NCBI RefSeq assembly: GCF_013402815.2
Contig: NZ_CP058601.1
Location: 3,782,001-3,846,000 of the forward strand
Direction: 5' to 3'
DNA: 64,000 nt
Source of the DNA: Natrinema halophilum
Lineage (GTDB): Archaea > Halobacteriota > Halobacteria > Halobacteriales > Natrialbaceae
This document shows positions 51,357 to 60,472 of the stretch, piece by piece (the stretch's first letter is position 1; each line of letters opens with the position of its first letter). The notes below the pieces were generated by a model. That model had not been told where the DNA came from. It searched no databases and saw only the letters and a list, made by a program, of their open reading frames with translations. A program made the position numbers and the translations under genes.

Positions 51357-52622
51357 TCATCGTCGGCGAAGTTCCTTGCTTAGTGCTTTGGCGTCCCATT
51401 CCAGCGGCACGTCGTTCGATTCAGCCCAGCGTTGAACGACGCGCTGGAACTGTTGCCGGTCCTGATGGTCTAACACAGCGTCGCTGTCGGCCTGTTGGAG
51501 GATTTCGGGATAGCCACGTCCGATGCCTGCTTCTGCCCGGACAATGTCAACGGTGTACTCGTACATTGACTCGTACCCGTCGGGGCCGTTACTTCGGCAC
51601 AGCCACCCGGGGAATTCGAGTCGGTCGAGTCCAGCGCCCGGCGGCACGTTCAGGTACGAGAACAAGATGTCATCGCGGAATTCGTACGCTTGACCGTTGT
51701 ACGTTGTCTGCAACGCGTCGATGCTCCCATCTCGTTTCGAGATGAACGGGATTGTCGTGTCACCCCACGGGCTCATTAACTCTGTCAGGACGTGCGCATC
51801 TGGGATGACGCGATCTGTCCCGAATTCCTCGCGTAACAGGAGTCGCGTCATCTTCACGAGTTCAGTCGCGCTCGACCCTGCAACGTACCCGACCAGGGGG
51901 ATTTCGTGGTGCTGACTCGCTGCAATAACTCGACTCAGCGTGGAGATGTATCGCTCTCGGGTTTCCGGCTTCAACGGGTTCGCAAACGATGCGATCAACG
52001 GCCCGTCGTAGAACACGACCGGCGTGTTGTCGATGTCACCTGCATCACGCGCGTCAGCTAACTCCGAGAGTTGGTCGATAAGTAGCTGTCCTTCGTGTTC
52101 GAACCGGTGATGGCCCACGAGTTGGGAATCCACAAACCGGTAGTCCCCGTCCTCTGATTCCTGTGTGACCTCGTCAGGCGTCAGGAGTCGCCCCTCAACA
52201 CCGCGATCAAGCCTCCCTTCTGAGTGATGATGGTTGACTGCCCATGCCGCTTGGACGTACGCGAGCGGAACGTTGAATTGCGTTGTCGGCGGGAGTTGTG
52301 ACCCATCGACAGCCATCACCGGCACGTCACGAATAATATCGCGCGCCCACTGGTTCACCTCCTCGTGATTTTCCCACCCGTCACTCTCCGGGTATGGGAC
52401 GATGAGACTGTCCACGTCATCAAAATCGTCCGTTGGATACGCCCCCGGGTATGACGCGTCCTGAAGCGACGCTCGAATCTCCTCGCTTGTCCACTCGTCG
52501 GGCAACCGCTGAAACGCGTCTTGATACCGTTCTACAATCCCCGTATCGTCTTCGAGATACGTCTTAATCGTGTCAACGTTCGCCTCCAATTCAGACGCGA
52601 CACCGCGTTTATCGATCGGCAT
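51357..52622 (-). CDS. nurA: NurA-family nuclease
   Basis: A 421-residue 5'-3' nuclease partner of HerA. The RNase-H-like metal site is recognisable: VMAVDGSQLPP (first Asp, near residue 104), VVFYDGPLIASF (second Asp, near 207) and a late DAHVLTELM region with acidic residues. NurA dimers sit on the HerA hexamer and degrade DNA as it is pumped. Its ATG overlaps the rad50-like stop by one or two bases (TAATG). Longer than typical archaeal NurA, mainly by an N-terminal helical region of about 90 residues. Confidence 0.85.
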   Translation of the reverse strand: MPIDKRGVASELEANVDTIKTYLEDDTGIVERYQDAFQRLPDEWTSEEIRASLQDASYPGAYPTDDFDDVDSLIVPYPESDGWENHEEVNQWARDIIRDVPVMAVDGSQLPPTTQFNVPLAYVQAAWAVNHHHSEGRLDRGVEGRLLTPDEVTQESEDGDYRFVDSQLVGHHRFEHEGQLLIDQLSELADARDAGDIDNTPVVFYDGPLIASFANPLKPETRERYISTLSRVIAASQHHEIPLVGYVAGSSATELVKMTRLLLREEFGTDRVIPDAHVLTELMSPWGDTTIPFISKRDGSIDALQTTYNGQAYEFRDDILFSYLNVPPGAGLDRLEFPGWLCRSNGPDGYESMYEYTVDIVRAEAGIGRGYPEILQQADSDAVLDHQDRQQFQRVVQRWAESNDVPLEWDAKALSKELRRR

Positions 52623-55333
52623 TAATTGACCGACACCTCTGATGTCTGCCGGTCTTTCTCGATGGTGATCGTGTAGTCAGTCATCGAATCGAACGTCTGG
52701 TCGTGACTAATCACCGTGAGTTGTTCGAAGCTATCCAGCTGCTTGAGCTGGGTGACCAGATTCCGTTTCTTTTGCCGGTCGAGGTTCGCCGTCGGTTCGT
52801 CCAAGAACGCGATCCCCACGGACGCTAACTGTTCGAGAATAGCCAGCCGCACCGCAAGTGCAGCTGCCATCTTCTCCCCGCCACTCAGCGTCGAAAATGA
52901 CTTTCGGACATCCGCATCGTGCACGACGATTTCGTAGTCGCTCGTCCACTCCAGCGTCTCAGCCGACGCGCCGCGAATCGACCGGAACAACTCATTCGCC
53001 CGGGACCCAATTCGGTCAGTGATGATCTCCCGCATTTTTGGTCCGGCCTCGCGGACGTTCTCCCGCACCCAGTCGGCGAACTGCTGATCCGCTTCCAGTT
53101 CCTTCAATTGCTGGAGCTTCTCCTGACGCTCCTCTAAATTCGTCTCCAGTTCTTCGATCGTTTCACGAACCGCCTCCAGGCTCTCCTTCTTATGCTCTAA
53201 TGACCGCCGGTCACCTGCCAGTTCCTCCCGGAGTTCCTCGATGTCTGACTCCAGCGTCTCGAATCGCTCTTCATCGAACGACGCTTTCGTCTCCTCCAGT
53301 TCTGCCTCCGTCTCTTCGAGATTCGTTTCGAGGTCTGCAAGCTCGCTTTCCAGGTCTTCGACTCTCTCCTGCCGCTCTTCCACTTGCGACGCTTGCTGCT
53401 CGTGCTTGATATACGTTTGATGTGCCGACTCCGTTTCTTCCAGCGTTTCCTTGACTTCCTCCAACTCCTCATCCAAGCCCTCGAACTGCTCTAACTCGTC
53501 CTCGATCTCCGCCAGCGCCGACTGTTCCTCCTCTAATTCCGCTCGTTTTGCCTCCAACTCATCAGGGACATCAGCATGCTCCTTCACTCGGAATTCAGCA
53601 GTCTGATACTCGTCGTACGCCTCCTCCAAGTCATCTCGCTCGGCTTCGAGATCAGGGAGATCCGCCAATTCGTCTTCCAAGTCCGCTAACTCCGCCTCTG
53701 TCTCTTCCTTCTCGGCGCGCAGATCTTCGATGTCAGCTTCCAACGACTCGATTTTCTCCCGATGCACAGGGAGCTTATCAACACGCTGCTTGACCTCCCT
53801 CGCAGTGTCACGCCGCTCACGCAAGGCATCAAGCTCGTTGGCGAGTTCCTCACGTTCCGCTTCGATTTCCTCGATGCGGGCTTCACGCTGCTCAATCGTC
53901 TTCGACCGGTGATCCTCGTCTAACGGACGATCACACGTCGGGCACGGCGCATCAACATCCGTGTCACGCAACCGATCCAACTGCTCTTCAAGCCGCTCAC
54001 GCTCGCTCTCAAGTTGCTTCCGGCTCGCCTCCCGGTCATTGATCTCCTCGGAGAGCGCTTCCGGATCCGTCGTCGCTTCCCACTCGTCCTCTATCTCCGC
54101 AATTATCTCCTCTTTGGCCTCGATTTCGCTCTCTTTCGATTCAATCTCCTCGGTCAACTGCTCGATTTCTTCCTCTAACGCATCGACGTCGTCCTTGCGG
54201 TCTTTCAGCGATTCAATACGGTCATCAAGTTCTTCATACCGCTCTTTCTCTTCTTCACGCGCCTCCAACGTCTCCCGAGAAGCCTCCAGTTCTTCCAAGT
54301 CCTCTTCCAGTTGTTCGACCTCGAATTCGATCGCCTGGATCGTGTCTTCTTGTTCGTCTCGATCCTCGATGAGAGCGTCGCGTTCGGTCTCTTGGTCCTC
54401 TAACTCGTCCTGTCGCTCGCGGGCCTCCTTGTACCGACGGTACCCCTCACGGTTTTCTTCGCACTTCTCCTGTGCCTCTTCAGCAGCCGCGAGTTCCTCC
54501 TTCGCCGTCCCCAAATTGTCTTTAGTCGAGTCGATGTCCCCTTCTAGCGACTCAACCTCCTGGTCAAGGCGGTCGATTTCCTCTTCAACAGCTTCCAACT
54601 CTTCGTACTCTTCTTCTTTCTCCGACAACTCGCCGGTTTTCCGTTCGATTCCGGCTTCAATTTCCTCAACGTCGTTGGCCAACGACTCCGCTTCCGCTCG
54701 CTCGTCCGGCAACCCCTGCACCTCGCCGGTGAGCGTATCGATATCCCTCCGAAGATCCTGCTGCCGACTCTCGATTGCGTCCGGCACGTCCTTGAGTGCC
54801 TCCCACGATTCCTCGTACGCGTCCAGATTCAGGAGCGCATCGAACGTTGCCTTGCGGTTTCGAGGTGTTTGCGAGAAGTCCGAGAGGAATCGCGTTTGGG
54901 GGACTCCGATGCTGGAACTCCAGAGACTGCTAAGCTCGTCTCCATCTTCAACATCGAAGCGCGCACACAACCAGTCCACCAACTGTGTCTTAGAATCGAT
55001 GTCCTGATCGATCCACTCGTCAGAATCGGGATCATACCGGTGTACACCGTACTTCGACCGGCCGACCGACCGAACAACTTTGTACCTGTCCGTCCCGTTC
55101 TGCGTGTCCTGCTCAAATGTGACTTCGACCGTTCCTGAACTCGCACCTTCCCGCACGAACTCCTTGTTGTTGAACGGGAGCGAGTCGAACAGCGCGAATC
55201 CGATGGCCTCCTGAACCGTCGATTTCCCCGCGCCGTTCTCACCGAGAATCGCCGTCACACCGCCTTCGATCGGCACGACAGTCCGATCCTCATACGACTT
55301 GATGTCTTCCAACGCAACTTCCGTGATTCTCAT
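52622..55333 (-). CDS. rad50: Rad50/SbcC-like SMC ATPase with zinc hook
   Basis: A 903-residue ABC-type ATPase with long coiled coils. The ends form the head: Walker A GENGAGKST (near 31-39), the signature LSGGEKMAAAL (near 815), Walker B IAFLDEPTANLD and the switch His in VISHDQTFDSM. The arms run about 170-450 and 475-740 as Glu/Lys/Leu coiled coil, and the zinc hook CPTC is near residue 461. With Mre11 it would open and trim DNA ends. Its stop overlaps nurA and its start overlaps mre11, so the operon is tight. Shorter hook region and position in an island suggest a paralogue of the chromosomal Rad50. Confidence 0.9.
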   Translation of the reverse strand: MRITEVALEDIKSYEDRTVVPIEGGVTAILGENGAGKSTVQEAIGFALFDSLPFNNKEFVREGASSGTVEVTFEQDTQNGTDRYKVVRSVGRSKYGVHRYDPDSDEWIDQDIDSKTQLVDWLCARFDVEDGDELSSLWSSSIGVPQTRFLSDFSQTPRNRKATFDALLNLDAYEESWEALKDVPDAIESRQQDLRRDIDTLTGEVQGLPDERAEAESLANDVEEIEAGIERKTGELSEKEEEYEELEAVEEEIDRLDQEVESLEGDIDSTKDNLGTAKEELAAAEEAQEKCEENREGYRRYKEARERQDELEDQETERDALIEDRDEQEDTIQAIEFEVEQLEEDLEELEASRETLEAREEEKERYEELDDRIESLKDRKDDVDALEEEIEQLTEEIESKESEIEAKEEIIAEIEDEWEATTDPEALSEEINDREASRKQLESERERLEEQLDRLRDTDVDAPCPTCDRPLDEDHRSKTIEQREARIEEIEAEREELANELDALRERRDTAREVKQRVDKLPVHREKIESLEADIEDLRAEKEETEAELADLEDELADLPDLEAERDDLEEAYDEYQTAEFRVKEHADVPDELEAKRAELEEEQSALAEIEDELEQFEGLDEELEEVKETLEETESAHQTYIKHEQQASQVEERQERVEDLESELADLETNLEETEAELEETKASFDEERFETLESDIEELREELAGDRRSLEHKKESLEAVRETIEELETNLEERQEKLQQLKELEADQQFADWVRENVREAGPKMREIITDRIGSRANELFRSIRGASAETLEWTSDYEIVVHDADVRKSFSTLSGGEKMAAALAVRLAILEQLASVGIAFLDEPTANLDRQKKRNLVTQLKQLDSFEQLTVISHDQTFDSMTDYTITIEKDRQTSEVSVN

Positions 55334-56847
55334 TGCTCCACCACCTCCCCTGCCTCCGCCTCTCCGTCTGCTTCGTCGCCGTCTGTCGTGTTATCAGACG
55401 CTTCCTCGCCTGTGTTGGCATCGGCGAACGGATCTTCTTCAATGTCCAGCACGACGTCGTCTGTCAGTTCTGGGAACAACTCCTGACGCGCCGAACTCAC
55501 CGAGTCACGAATGTCCTCGACGGCTTCGTCAGCCTGCGCCATCTGATGAGCGTTCCCCAACACGTCAGCGACATCGGCTGCGTGGTCATCGTAGATTGAT
55601 TCCTTCGCAATCGTCTCGAAAACGCGGTTTTCTAAGGCAGCCGTGTTCAACTGCCCATCCTTGAACACTTCATCCTCATCGATCTCCGAGAGGAGTTGCT
55701 GCACGTTCGCCGTCCGAATCCCCGTATTCACCTGCACGTACAACGCATCGCACGCCTCTTCCGCCCACTCTGCAAGTTCATCCGTCCGGAAATCCCCACG
55801 GCTAAACTGCAACGTCCCCGTGAACCGAAGGTCGATAATCGGTTCTCGCGGCTCGCCTCGTGCCGTGAACTCGTCCTGACTACAGTACTCTGTTATCGCA
55901 GCCTGCTCGTCCCGGACGTGGTTCTGAAACGCGGTTTCGAGATCGCCCGGAGACTCATACGCGGTAACATCGAATTCAATCCGGTAGTACGGCCGTCGCT
56001 TCGTCGGATGGTGCTCCGCATCGAAATCAATCGCATCACCACCAGCCTCGGATCCTCCGGCGTCGAGTGCGACCGAGCAGTAGCCGTGGTCCCACTCAGA
56101 CCGCCCTTCCCGCGTGTTATGCGCTTCCGGCGACCCGGGATTGTAGATCCACCCGCCCGACTCGTACCGCTTGTGAATGTGCCCGAGCGCCAGGTAATCC
56201 ACGACATCCTTCACATCTCGTAGTTCGCCATGGGTTACTGTCCCGCCGAGCGTCGGCACCTCGTCTTCAATTCCGAAATGTGCCAGTAACACGGTCCACG
56301 CCGGCTCACCATGCATCTCATTCGTTTCCTGAATCCCCTTCGCCACCTGCTGGAGCGCCTGGTCCGTCTTCGCGCCGCGCCACTGCAGGCCGAACACGCG
56401 AATCGGTCCGTCTACGTCCGCGGCATCAATATCATAAAACCCTGCAGACTGTCCCGGCTCTTCCGGATCGTACGGGTTGAGCCACGCTGTCTCGGGATCC
56501 GCATTCAGGTTGGCTTGCAAAAACACGATATGTCCGCGCTGATGAAGGTAATTCAGCCACGTCACGTCACGCGGCGTCAGATTCTCGTCGTGGTTACCGC
56601 GCGAGACTAACACCGGTACCTCATCGGGGATCTGTTCGAGTTCCTGTTCGATCTGATGCAGGATCTTCGGGCGCAAATCCCGTGAGTGGAACAGGTCACC
56701 CGGTAACAGAATCGCATCCGTCCCGCGCTCTTCAATCATCTCTTGGAACGCAGCACGCGTGGTCGATACCATATCGTCCTCGCGTTGTTTTAACCCGTAT
56801 TGTCGATGGCCGAGGTGCGTATCAGCAATGTGTGTAAGTGTCAGCAT
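55330..56847 (-). CDS. mre11: Mre11/SbcD-like exonuclease
   Basis: A 505-residue metallophosphoesterase nuclease. The five phosphoesterase motifs are in order: IADTHLGH, LLPGDLFHSRD, VSRGNHDENL, LLAHFGIE and LALGHIHKR, giving a complete two-metal site. The C-terminal part (about 330-505) is helical, probably the Rad50-binding region, and ends in a Glu/Asp-rich tail. It is the first gene of the operon; its stop overlaps the rad50-like start by four bases (ATGA). All catalytic residues appear intact. Confidence 0.9.
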   Translation of the reverse strand: MLTLTHIADTHLGHRQYGLKQREDDMVSTTRAAFQEMIEERGTDAILLPGDLFHSRDLRPKILHQIEQELEQIPDEVPVLVSRGNHDENLTPRDVTWLNYLHQRGHIVFLQANLNADPETAWLNPYDPEEPGQSAGFYDIDAADVDGPIRVFGLQWRGAKTDQALQQVAKGIQETNEMHGEPAWTVLLAHFGIEDEVPTLGGTVTHGELRDVKDVVDYLALGHIHKRYESGGWIYNPGSPEAHNTREGRSEWDHGYCSVALDAGGSEAGGDAIDFDAEHHPTKRRPYYRIEFDVTAYESPGDLETAFQNHVRDEQAAITEYCSQDEFTARGEPREPIIDLRFTGTLQFSRGDFRTDELAEWAEEACDALYVQVNTGIRTANVQQLLSEIDEDEVFKDGQLNTAALENRVFETIAKESIYDDHAADVADVLGNAHQMAQADEAVEDIRDSVSSARQELFPELTDDVVLDIEEDPFADANTGEEASDNTTDGDEADGEAEAGEVVEQ

Positions 56848-56985
56848 GATCAGTGTGTTGTGGAGGGTACTTGTTCAGCCAAGCGTGCTACCAAATCACG
56901 GGCCTGAAAGTATGTGACTACGTGTAACCGGACGACTATTAAACACCATCCAACCAGAGTGGAAGTGAAGTAAAGACGACAGACA
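56848..56985. other. Short gap upstream of mre11
   Basis: Presumably contains the operon promoter: on the minus strand an AT-rich stretch (TTTAATAGTCG region near 56940) lies about 90 bases before the mre11 start. No gene. Confidence 0.35.
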
Positions 56986-57189
56986 ATCGTCAACCGCGCT
57001 CGTGACGCCGTCAAACAAGGCCGCAAAGACGAACTCGGCTTCTTCATGATCACCCAAAATCCCGAAGACATCGACGGCGACATCTTCAAACAAACCAACA
57101 CCAACATCTTCCTCGGGCCGTCGAAGTCCACGGCCTTCCCTACTGCCTCACCCAACACAGCAACTGAGGCTAAGCAAACCGTCATTTAA
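56986..57189 (+). pseudogene. C-terminal fragment of a second HerA-like ATPase
   Basis: The plus-strand frame reads RARDAVKQGRKDELGFFMITQ, NPEDIDGDIFKQTNTNIFLG and then a Ser/Thr/Pro-rich end stopping at 57187-57189. This is the sensor-2 / arginine-finger segment of HerA/DUF87 ATPases (F-M-I-T/S-Q-x-P plus KQTNTxIF). Everything before it is missing and it lies on the opposite strand to the intact herA, so it is the scar of a different HerA gene. Confidence 0.65.
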
Positions 57190-57228
57190 TGGATAGAATT
57201 AAATGACTATTCTGCCACATAACGCAGT

Positions 57229-57441
57229 ATGAAACGGGTCCCCGTCTCCTCAAGTAACCCCAGTAGTGTTGGGTATGATGAGTCGAATCAAGTTCTAGAG
57301 ATTGAGTTCCACGGTGGAAGAGTCTACCAGTATTTCGATGTCCCCAAACGAACTCACCAGGAACTCATGAACGCCAATTCGCACGGGAAATACTTCCATC
57401 AGAATATCGAAGATAAATACCGATACGATCAGATCAAATAA
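57229..57441 (+). CDS. KTSC-domain protein
   Basis: A 70-residue protein of the KTSC family: MKRVPVSSSNPSSVGYDESNQ, VLEIEFHGGRVYQYFDVP and SHGKYFHQNI. KTSC domains are small beta folds often found beside phage or RNA-related genes, with suggested nucleic-acid binding. It is 52 bases upstream of the OLD nuclease gene on the same strand, so co-transcription is likely. Complete for the family. Confidence 0.85.
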   Translation: MKRVPVSSSNPSSVGYDESNQVLEIEFHGGRVYQYFDVPKRTHQELMNANSHGKYFHQNIEDKYRYDQIK

Positions 57442-57493
57442 TGCGTATCAATTTAGTCCGTGTCCAAGATCCCCGAATCGAGAGGGCGGAGCC

Positions 57494-59380
57494 GTGAGTG
57501 ACGGATGGACACACGTTTCACGACTCTCAGTTGAGAACATCGGGAAATTTGAGGATTTAACACTCCAGCTGACCCCGTTCACACTCTTGGTGGGCCCTAA
57601 CGACGCTGGAAAAACTACTCTCTTGGAGGCATTACAGACTGTATGCGATCATTCGAGTCTGGACATTAAGCAGATCCGGCGTGATATGGCACGAGACACC
57701 GGAAGAGCACCCGACGCCTCAATCGAGGCGATCATTGAAAACCCGCCGGACGATCTGGCAGATCGTGCCAATCTTGAGCATGGCGATGCTGCAGGGCTGA
57801 AGATGGAATGGGAAGTAACTGGAGATTCAGAAGAAGATGTCTATTTGGAGTCCCCAGACCACTATCTCAGAGAGCGGGTTCCCGAAGATGAGCGGCTCCA
57901 CGAATGGGACTATTATGCGGATGGCGAAAAGGAGATTCTGAAGGATTACGATATTGAGCCAGGAAGCAACGCTGATGAGCGGGAAGAACAGTTCGAGGAA
58001 TTGAAGGCTGAGATCCTTGAAAATCCCGAAGACACCTGTCTTGATTGGATATCTTGCGGAACCAGAGAATTCGGTCGTTTAGCTCCAGCCAGTGAGCAAA
58101 TCGATACCGAGGATGTAGACAGTCCAATCAAGTTACTCTCAAAACTACTCCGTCAAGAAACCAAATCGTTCCTCTATGCCGAGGATGAGGATGGTGAGAA
58201 GAGTGGAGTTGATGAGCTTGTCGAAATTGAAGAACAGGCGACGGATGCGCTTAATGAACGACTCGAAAGTCTTTCCGACAGGATGGTGCGATACCTCCCC
58301 GGTCTGGACCAGATCACAGTAGATCCTGATTGGAGTTTTGTCAACGGGGCAGATCTCTCTAATATCGTGCTTCGCCGGGATGGTGAACAGATCCCGCTTC
58401 AAGAACTGGGTGGGGGAACTAATGCCCGCTCGGCCCTCTCAATGCTTGAATGGAGCGCAGAGGCCAATGAAGGAAAAGGATCTGTCATCCGGACGATGGA
58501 TGAACCGGATCACCGGCTCCATTTTGACGTCCAACGGAGGCTGATCAATCTTCTCCGGAGTGATATCTCGGGTGAAGATAGTTATCTCTCCCAGTGTATC
58601 GTCTCGACTCATAGTTTGATTATGGTCGATGGTACTCCCTTACATGAAGTAGTATATCTCCCTGAAGAAGTGAATACGAACGACGAAAGGGCTCCGCTAG
58701 TTTCGAAAGACGAGGCAGAGGCTGAGGATTTCATGGGCAACATCATGGCCGGTTTGGGCCTTTCTGCTAGCTGGGTCTATCTCGAACGAGCGATGATTGT
58801 CGTAGAGGGGGCAACTGAACACAAATATATCGAAGAACTATACCACCAAGTCACTGGTAGCACCCTCGTAGAGGATGGCGTCCAAGTCTGGGATAGTCAG
58901 GGGTGTGGTCATATCGTAAAAACCCTTGAGCGCCTTCAGGACAGTGGACGAGCACGAACGTTCGTTATCCTAGATTCCGACGCAAAAGAGCGAACCTATT
59001 CTGAAGATACTCTTGAGGACCATCTTGAAGAGATGTACGAAGTCGGCGGTTCGGAACCAGAACTCGTCTGGGTCGGTGACAAGGAACTTGAAGACACGTG
59101 GGAGAAAGACGACTTAGCCCGACTCGCTGAAGAACATTGGCCACGTGCAGATGGCAATGACTGGGATGAAATCCATTTCCAGTCAATAGACGAGGCAGAG
59201 AAACCAAGTGGAGAAATCGTTAACATCATTCAAACTGGTTGCGCGCGGAATATCCAAGACTGCCCCAGTGTGACTAAACCAAACATCGGGCTTAAGATGG
59301 GGAGATTAGACAGCGTGGAACACCCAACCGAGATCATCGATATCATGCAACACGTGCATGAATACTGTAACCAAAACTGA
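57494..59380 (+). CDS. OLD-family ATPase with TOPRIM nuclease domain
   Basis: A 628-residue protein. The N-terminal ABC-type ATPase has Walker A GPNDAGKTT (near 34-42), a signature-like ELGGGTNARSAL and Walker B-like IRTMDEPDHRLH. The C-terminal TOPRIM domain has the catalytic Glu in VVEGATEHKYIEELY (near 435) and the Asp pair in FVILDSDAKER (near 493). OLD proteins are nucleases in antiphage systems such as Gabija (GajA) and the P2 exclusion protein; no GajB helicase gene follows, so it is probably a stand-alone (class 1) type. GTG start. Confidence 0.85.
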   Translation: MSDGWTHVSRLSVENIGKFEDLTLQLTPFTLLVGPNDAGKTTLLEALQTVCDHSSLDIKQIRRDMARDTGRAPDASIEAIIENPPDDLADRANLEHGDAAGLKMEWEVTGDSEEDVYLESPDHYLRERVPEDERLHEWDYYADGEKEILKDYDIEPGSNADEREEQFEELKAEILENPEDTCLDWISCGTREFGRLAPASEQIDTEDVDSPIKLLSKLLRQETKSFLYAEDEDGEKSGVDELVEIEEQATDALNERLESLSDRMVRYLPGLDQITVDPDWSFVNGADLSNIVLRRDGEQIPLQELGGGTNARSALSMLEWSAEANEGKGSVIRTMDEPDHRLHFDVQRRLINLLRSDISGEDSYLSQCIVSTHSLIMVDGTPLHEVVYLPEEVNTNDERAPLVSKDEAEAEDFMGNIMAGLGLSASWVYLERAMIVVEGATEHKYIEELYHQVTGSTLVEDGVQVWDSQGCGHIVKTLERLQDSGRARTFVILDSDAKERTYSEDTLEDHLEEMYEVGGSEPELVWVGDKELEDTWEKDDLARLAEEHWPRADGNDWDEIHFQSIDEAEKPSGEIVNIIQTGCARNIQDCPSVTKPNIGLKMGRLDSVEHPTEIIDIMQHVHEYCNQN

Positions 59381-59419
59381 GAGGTTAGCGTGGCGTGTCT
59401 CGTCAGTCGTGATGTTTCG

Positions 59420-59571
59420 AGTTAATGTCGGTTTGAGGGGCCAGTCTGCGAGCGAAATCCCACCGCGGCACAACGTCCGGCTTGCTCATCTGTGAGCGTT
59501 ACCTCCGCTGCGTAATATAGGTGCGGAGTTCTGCGGCCGCGATGATCGGCAACGGCGTCGTATAATGCCTC
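59420..59571 (-). pseudogene. C-terminal copy of the 63.4-kb unknown gene
   Basis: Directly after the TAA of the HhH gene, and in the same frame, the sequence reads EALYDAVADHRGRRTPHLYYAAEVTLTD and then 20 unrelated residues to a stop. The gene at 63379 ends EALNDAIFEYRGRRTPHL-YAAEV-type with the same order. It is a truncated paralogue whose front half was replaced by the HhH gene. Confidence 0.65.
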
Positions 59572-60369
59572 TTAGAAGATCGCATCGGCATCACTCTCTG
59601 TCCAGTTCGTATCGTAGCTTGAGAACACTGCGGCGTCGAAGACACAGGGGAGCACATCGGCTGTTGAACAGCCGTCTTGAACGATGTCCATGATGAAGTG
59701 GTAATACTCCGGGGTGCTGAGTCCTGACCCGGAAACGTGGTAGGGAAGATCAAAGTTCTTGTTCAGCCACTTCGTGATACGAGAGTCGAGTGGAATCTCG
59801 AACCTTGTCAGACCGAGAATCTGGAGGATGTTCCGCGCTTGCTTTGACCCCACCCTGTGGAGTCCATCACCAGCGAGTCGCTCGGACAGGTAAGTCGCTG
59901 CTTCACGCTCCGTTCCCGGATCGCCGGCTTTCGGCTCTCGCGTTCGTGCCTCCCGTAACAGCTCTAGTTCACTCCACAGTTCGTCCCACCCTCCTGAGTC
60001 CAGTCGTTCGAGATTCGTCTCACATGCGTCACCGATGTTGTTGTAGTACCGAATCCCTCCGTGTTCTTCGAGCGTCTCGGAAACGAATCCACTGACGTCA
60101 TCCACATTCCGACACTGGCCGAGACCCACTGTCTCAATTTCGTTTTTCAGAAATTTGGAGACGTGACTGTCCGGTCCCGAGCGCTGCTGGGAGGTGAGTA
60201 GTGCTGCGAGATGCGCATTCCAGAACTGATCCGGAGTGAGTTCGATCTCGGCTTTGTTCACGTTCTGTTCCCGTCGTTTCTGCACGAACGGGTCGTCTTC
60301 TTGATCGGAGATGATCTCAAGAACGTTGCCGATCTCCTCGTCTGAGAACGTCCACTCGACCTGAGCCAT
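59572..60369 (-). CDS. HhH-type DNA glycosylase/lyase-like protein
   Basis: A 265-residue helical protein. A helix-hairpin-helix element is visible in RVGSKQARNILQILGLTRFEIPLDSRITKWL (given as GSKQARNILQILGLTRFEIP and DSRITKWLN, near 175-205), the part that in base-excision enzymes holds the DNA backbone and the catalytic Asp (D of PLDSR). The N-terminal 130 residues are not recognised. It may cut or deglycosylate DNA, consistent with the neighbouring restriction genes. ATG at 60369 (MAQVEWTF) is preferred over 60438. Divergent from the GmrSD-type gene with a 103-base gap. Confidence 0.6.
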   Translation of the reverse strand: MAQVEWTFSDEEIGNVLEIISDQEDDPFVQKRREQNVNKAEIELTPDQFWNAHLAALLTSQQRSGPDSHVSKFLKNEIETVGLGQCRNVDDVSGFVSETLEEHGGIRYYNNIGDACETNLERLDSGGWDELWSELELLREARTREPKAGDPGTEREAATYLSERLAGDGLHRVGSKQARNILQILGLTRFEIPLDSRITKWLNKNFDLPYHVSGSGLSTPEYYHFIMDIVQDGCSTADVLPCVFDAAVFSSYDTNWTESDADAIF

Positions 60370-60472
60370 ACGCATCCGTCTTATGTACCGCCGAAAAATC
60401 TGTTGAGGATACTTTAACTCCAGTAGCGTGATTCCCACAGGAACTTTCTGCCTTCTCTGAGCAATCAGGTGT

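Noticed and set aside
53961-55007. 348-codon Ser/Arg-rich frame opposite the rad50 coiled coil
   Set aside because: It is the antisense image of Glu/Leu-rich coiled coil, which always yields long Ser/Arg frames. No start signal or domain.
57493-59380. Gabija system call for the OLD/TOPRIM gene
   Set aside because: No UvrD-like GajB gene follows; the next genes are HhH and GmrSD types. Stand-alone OLD is the safer call.
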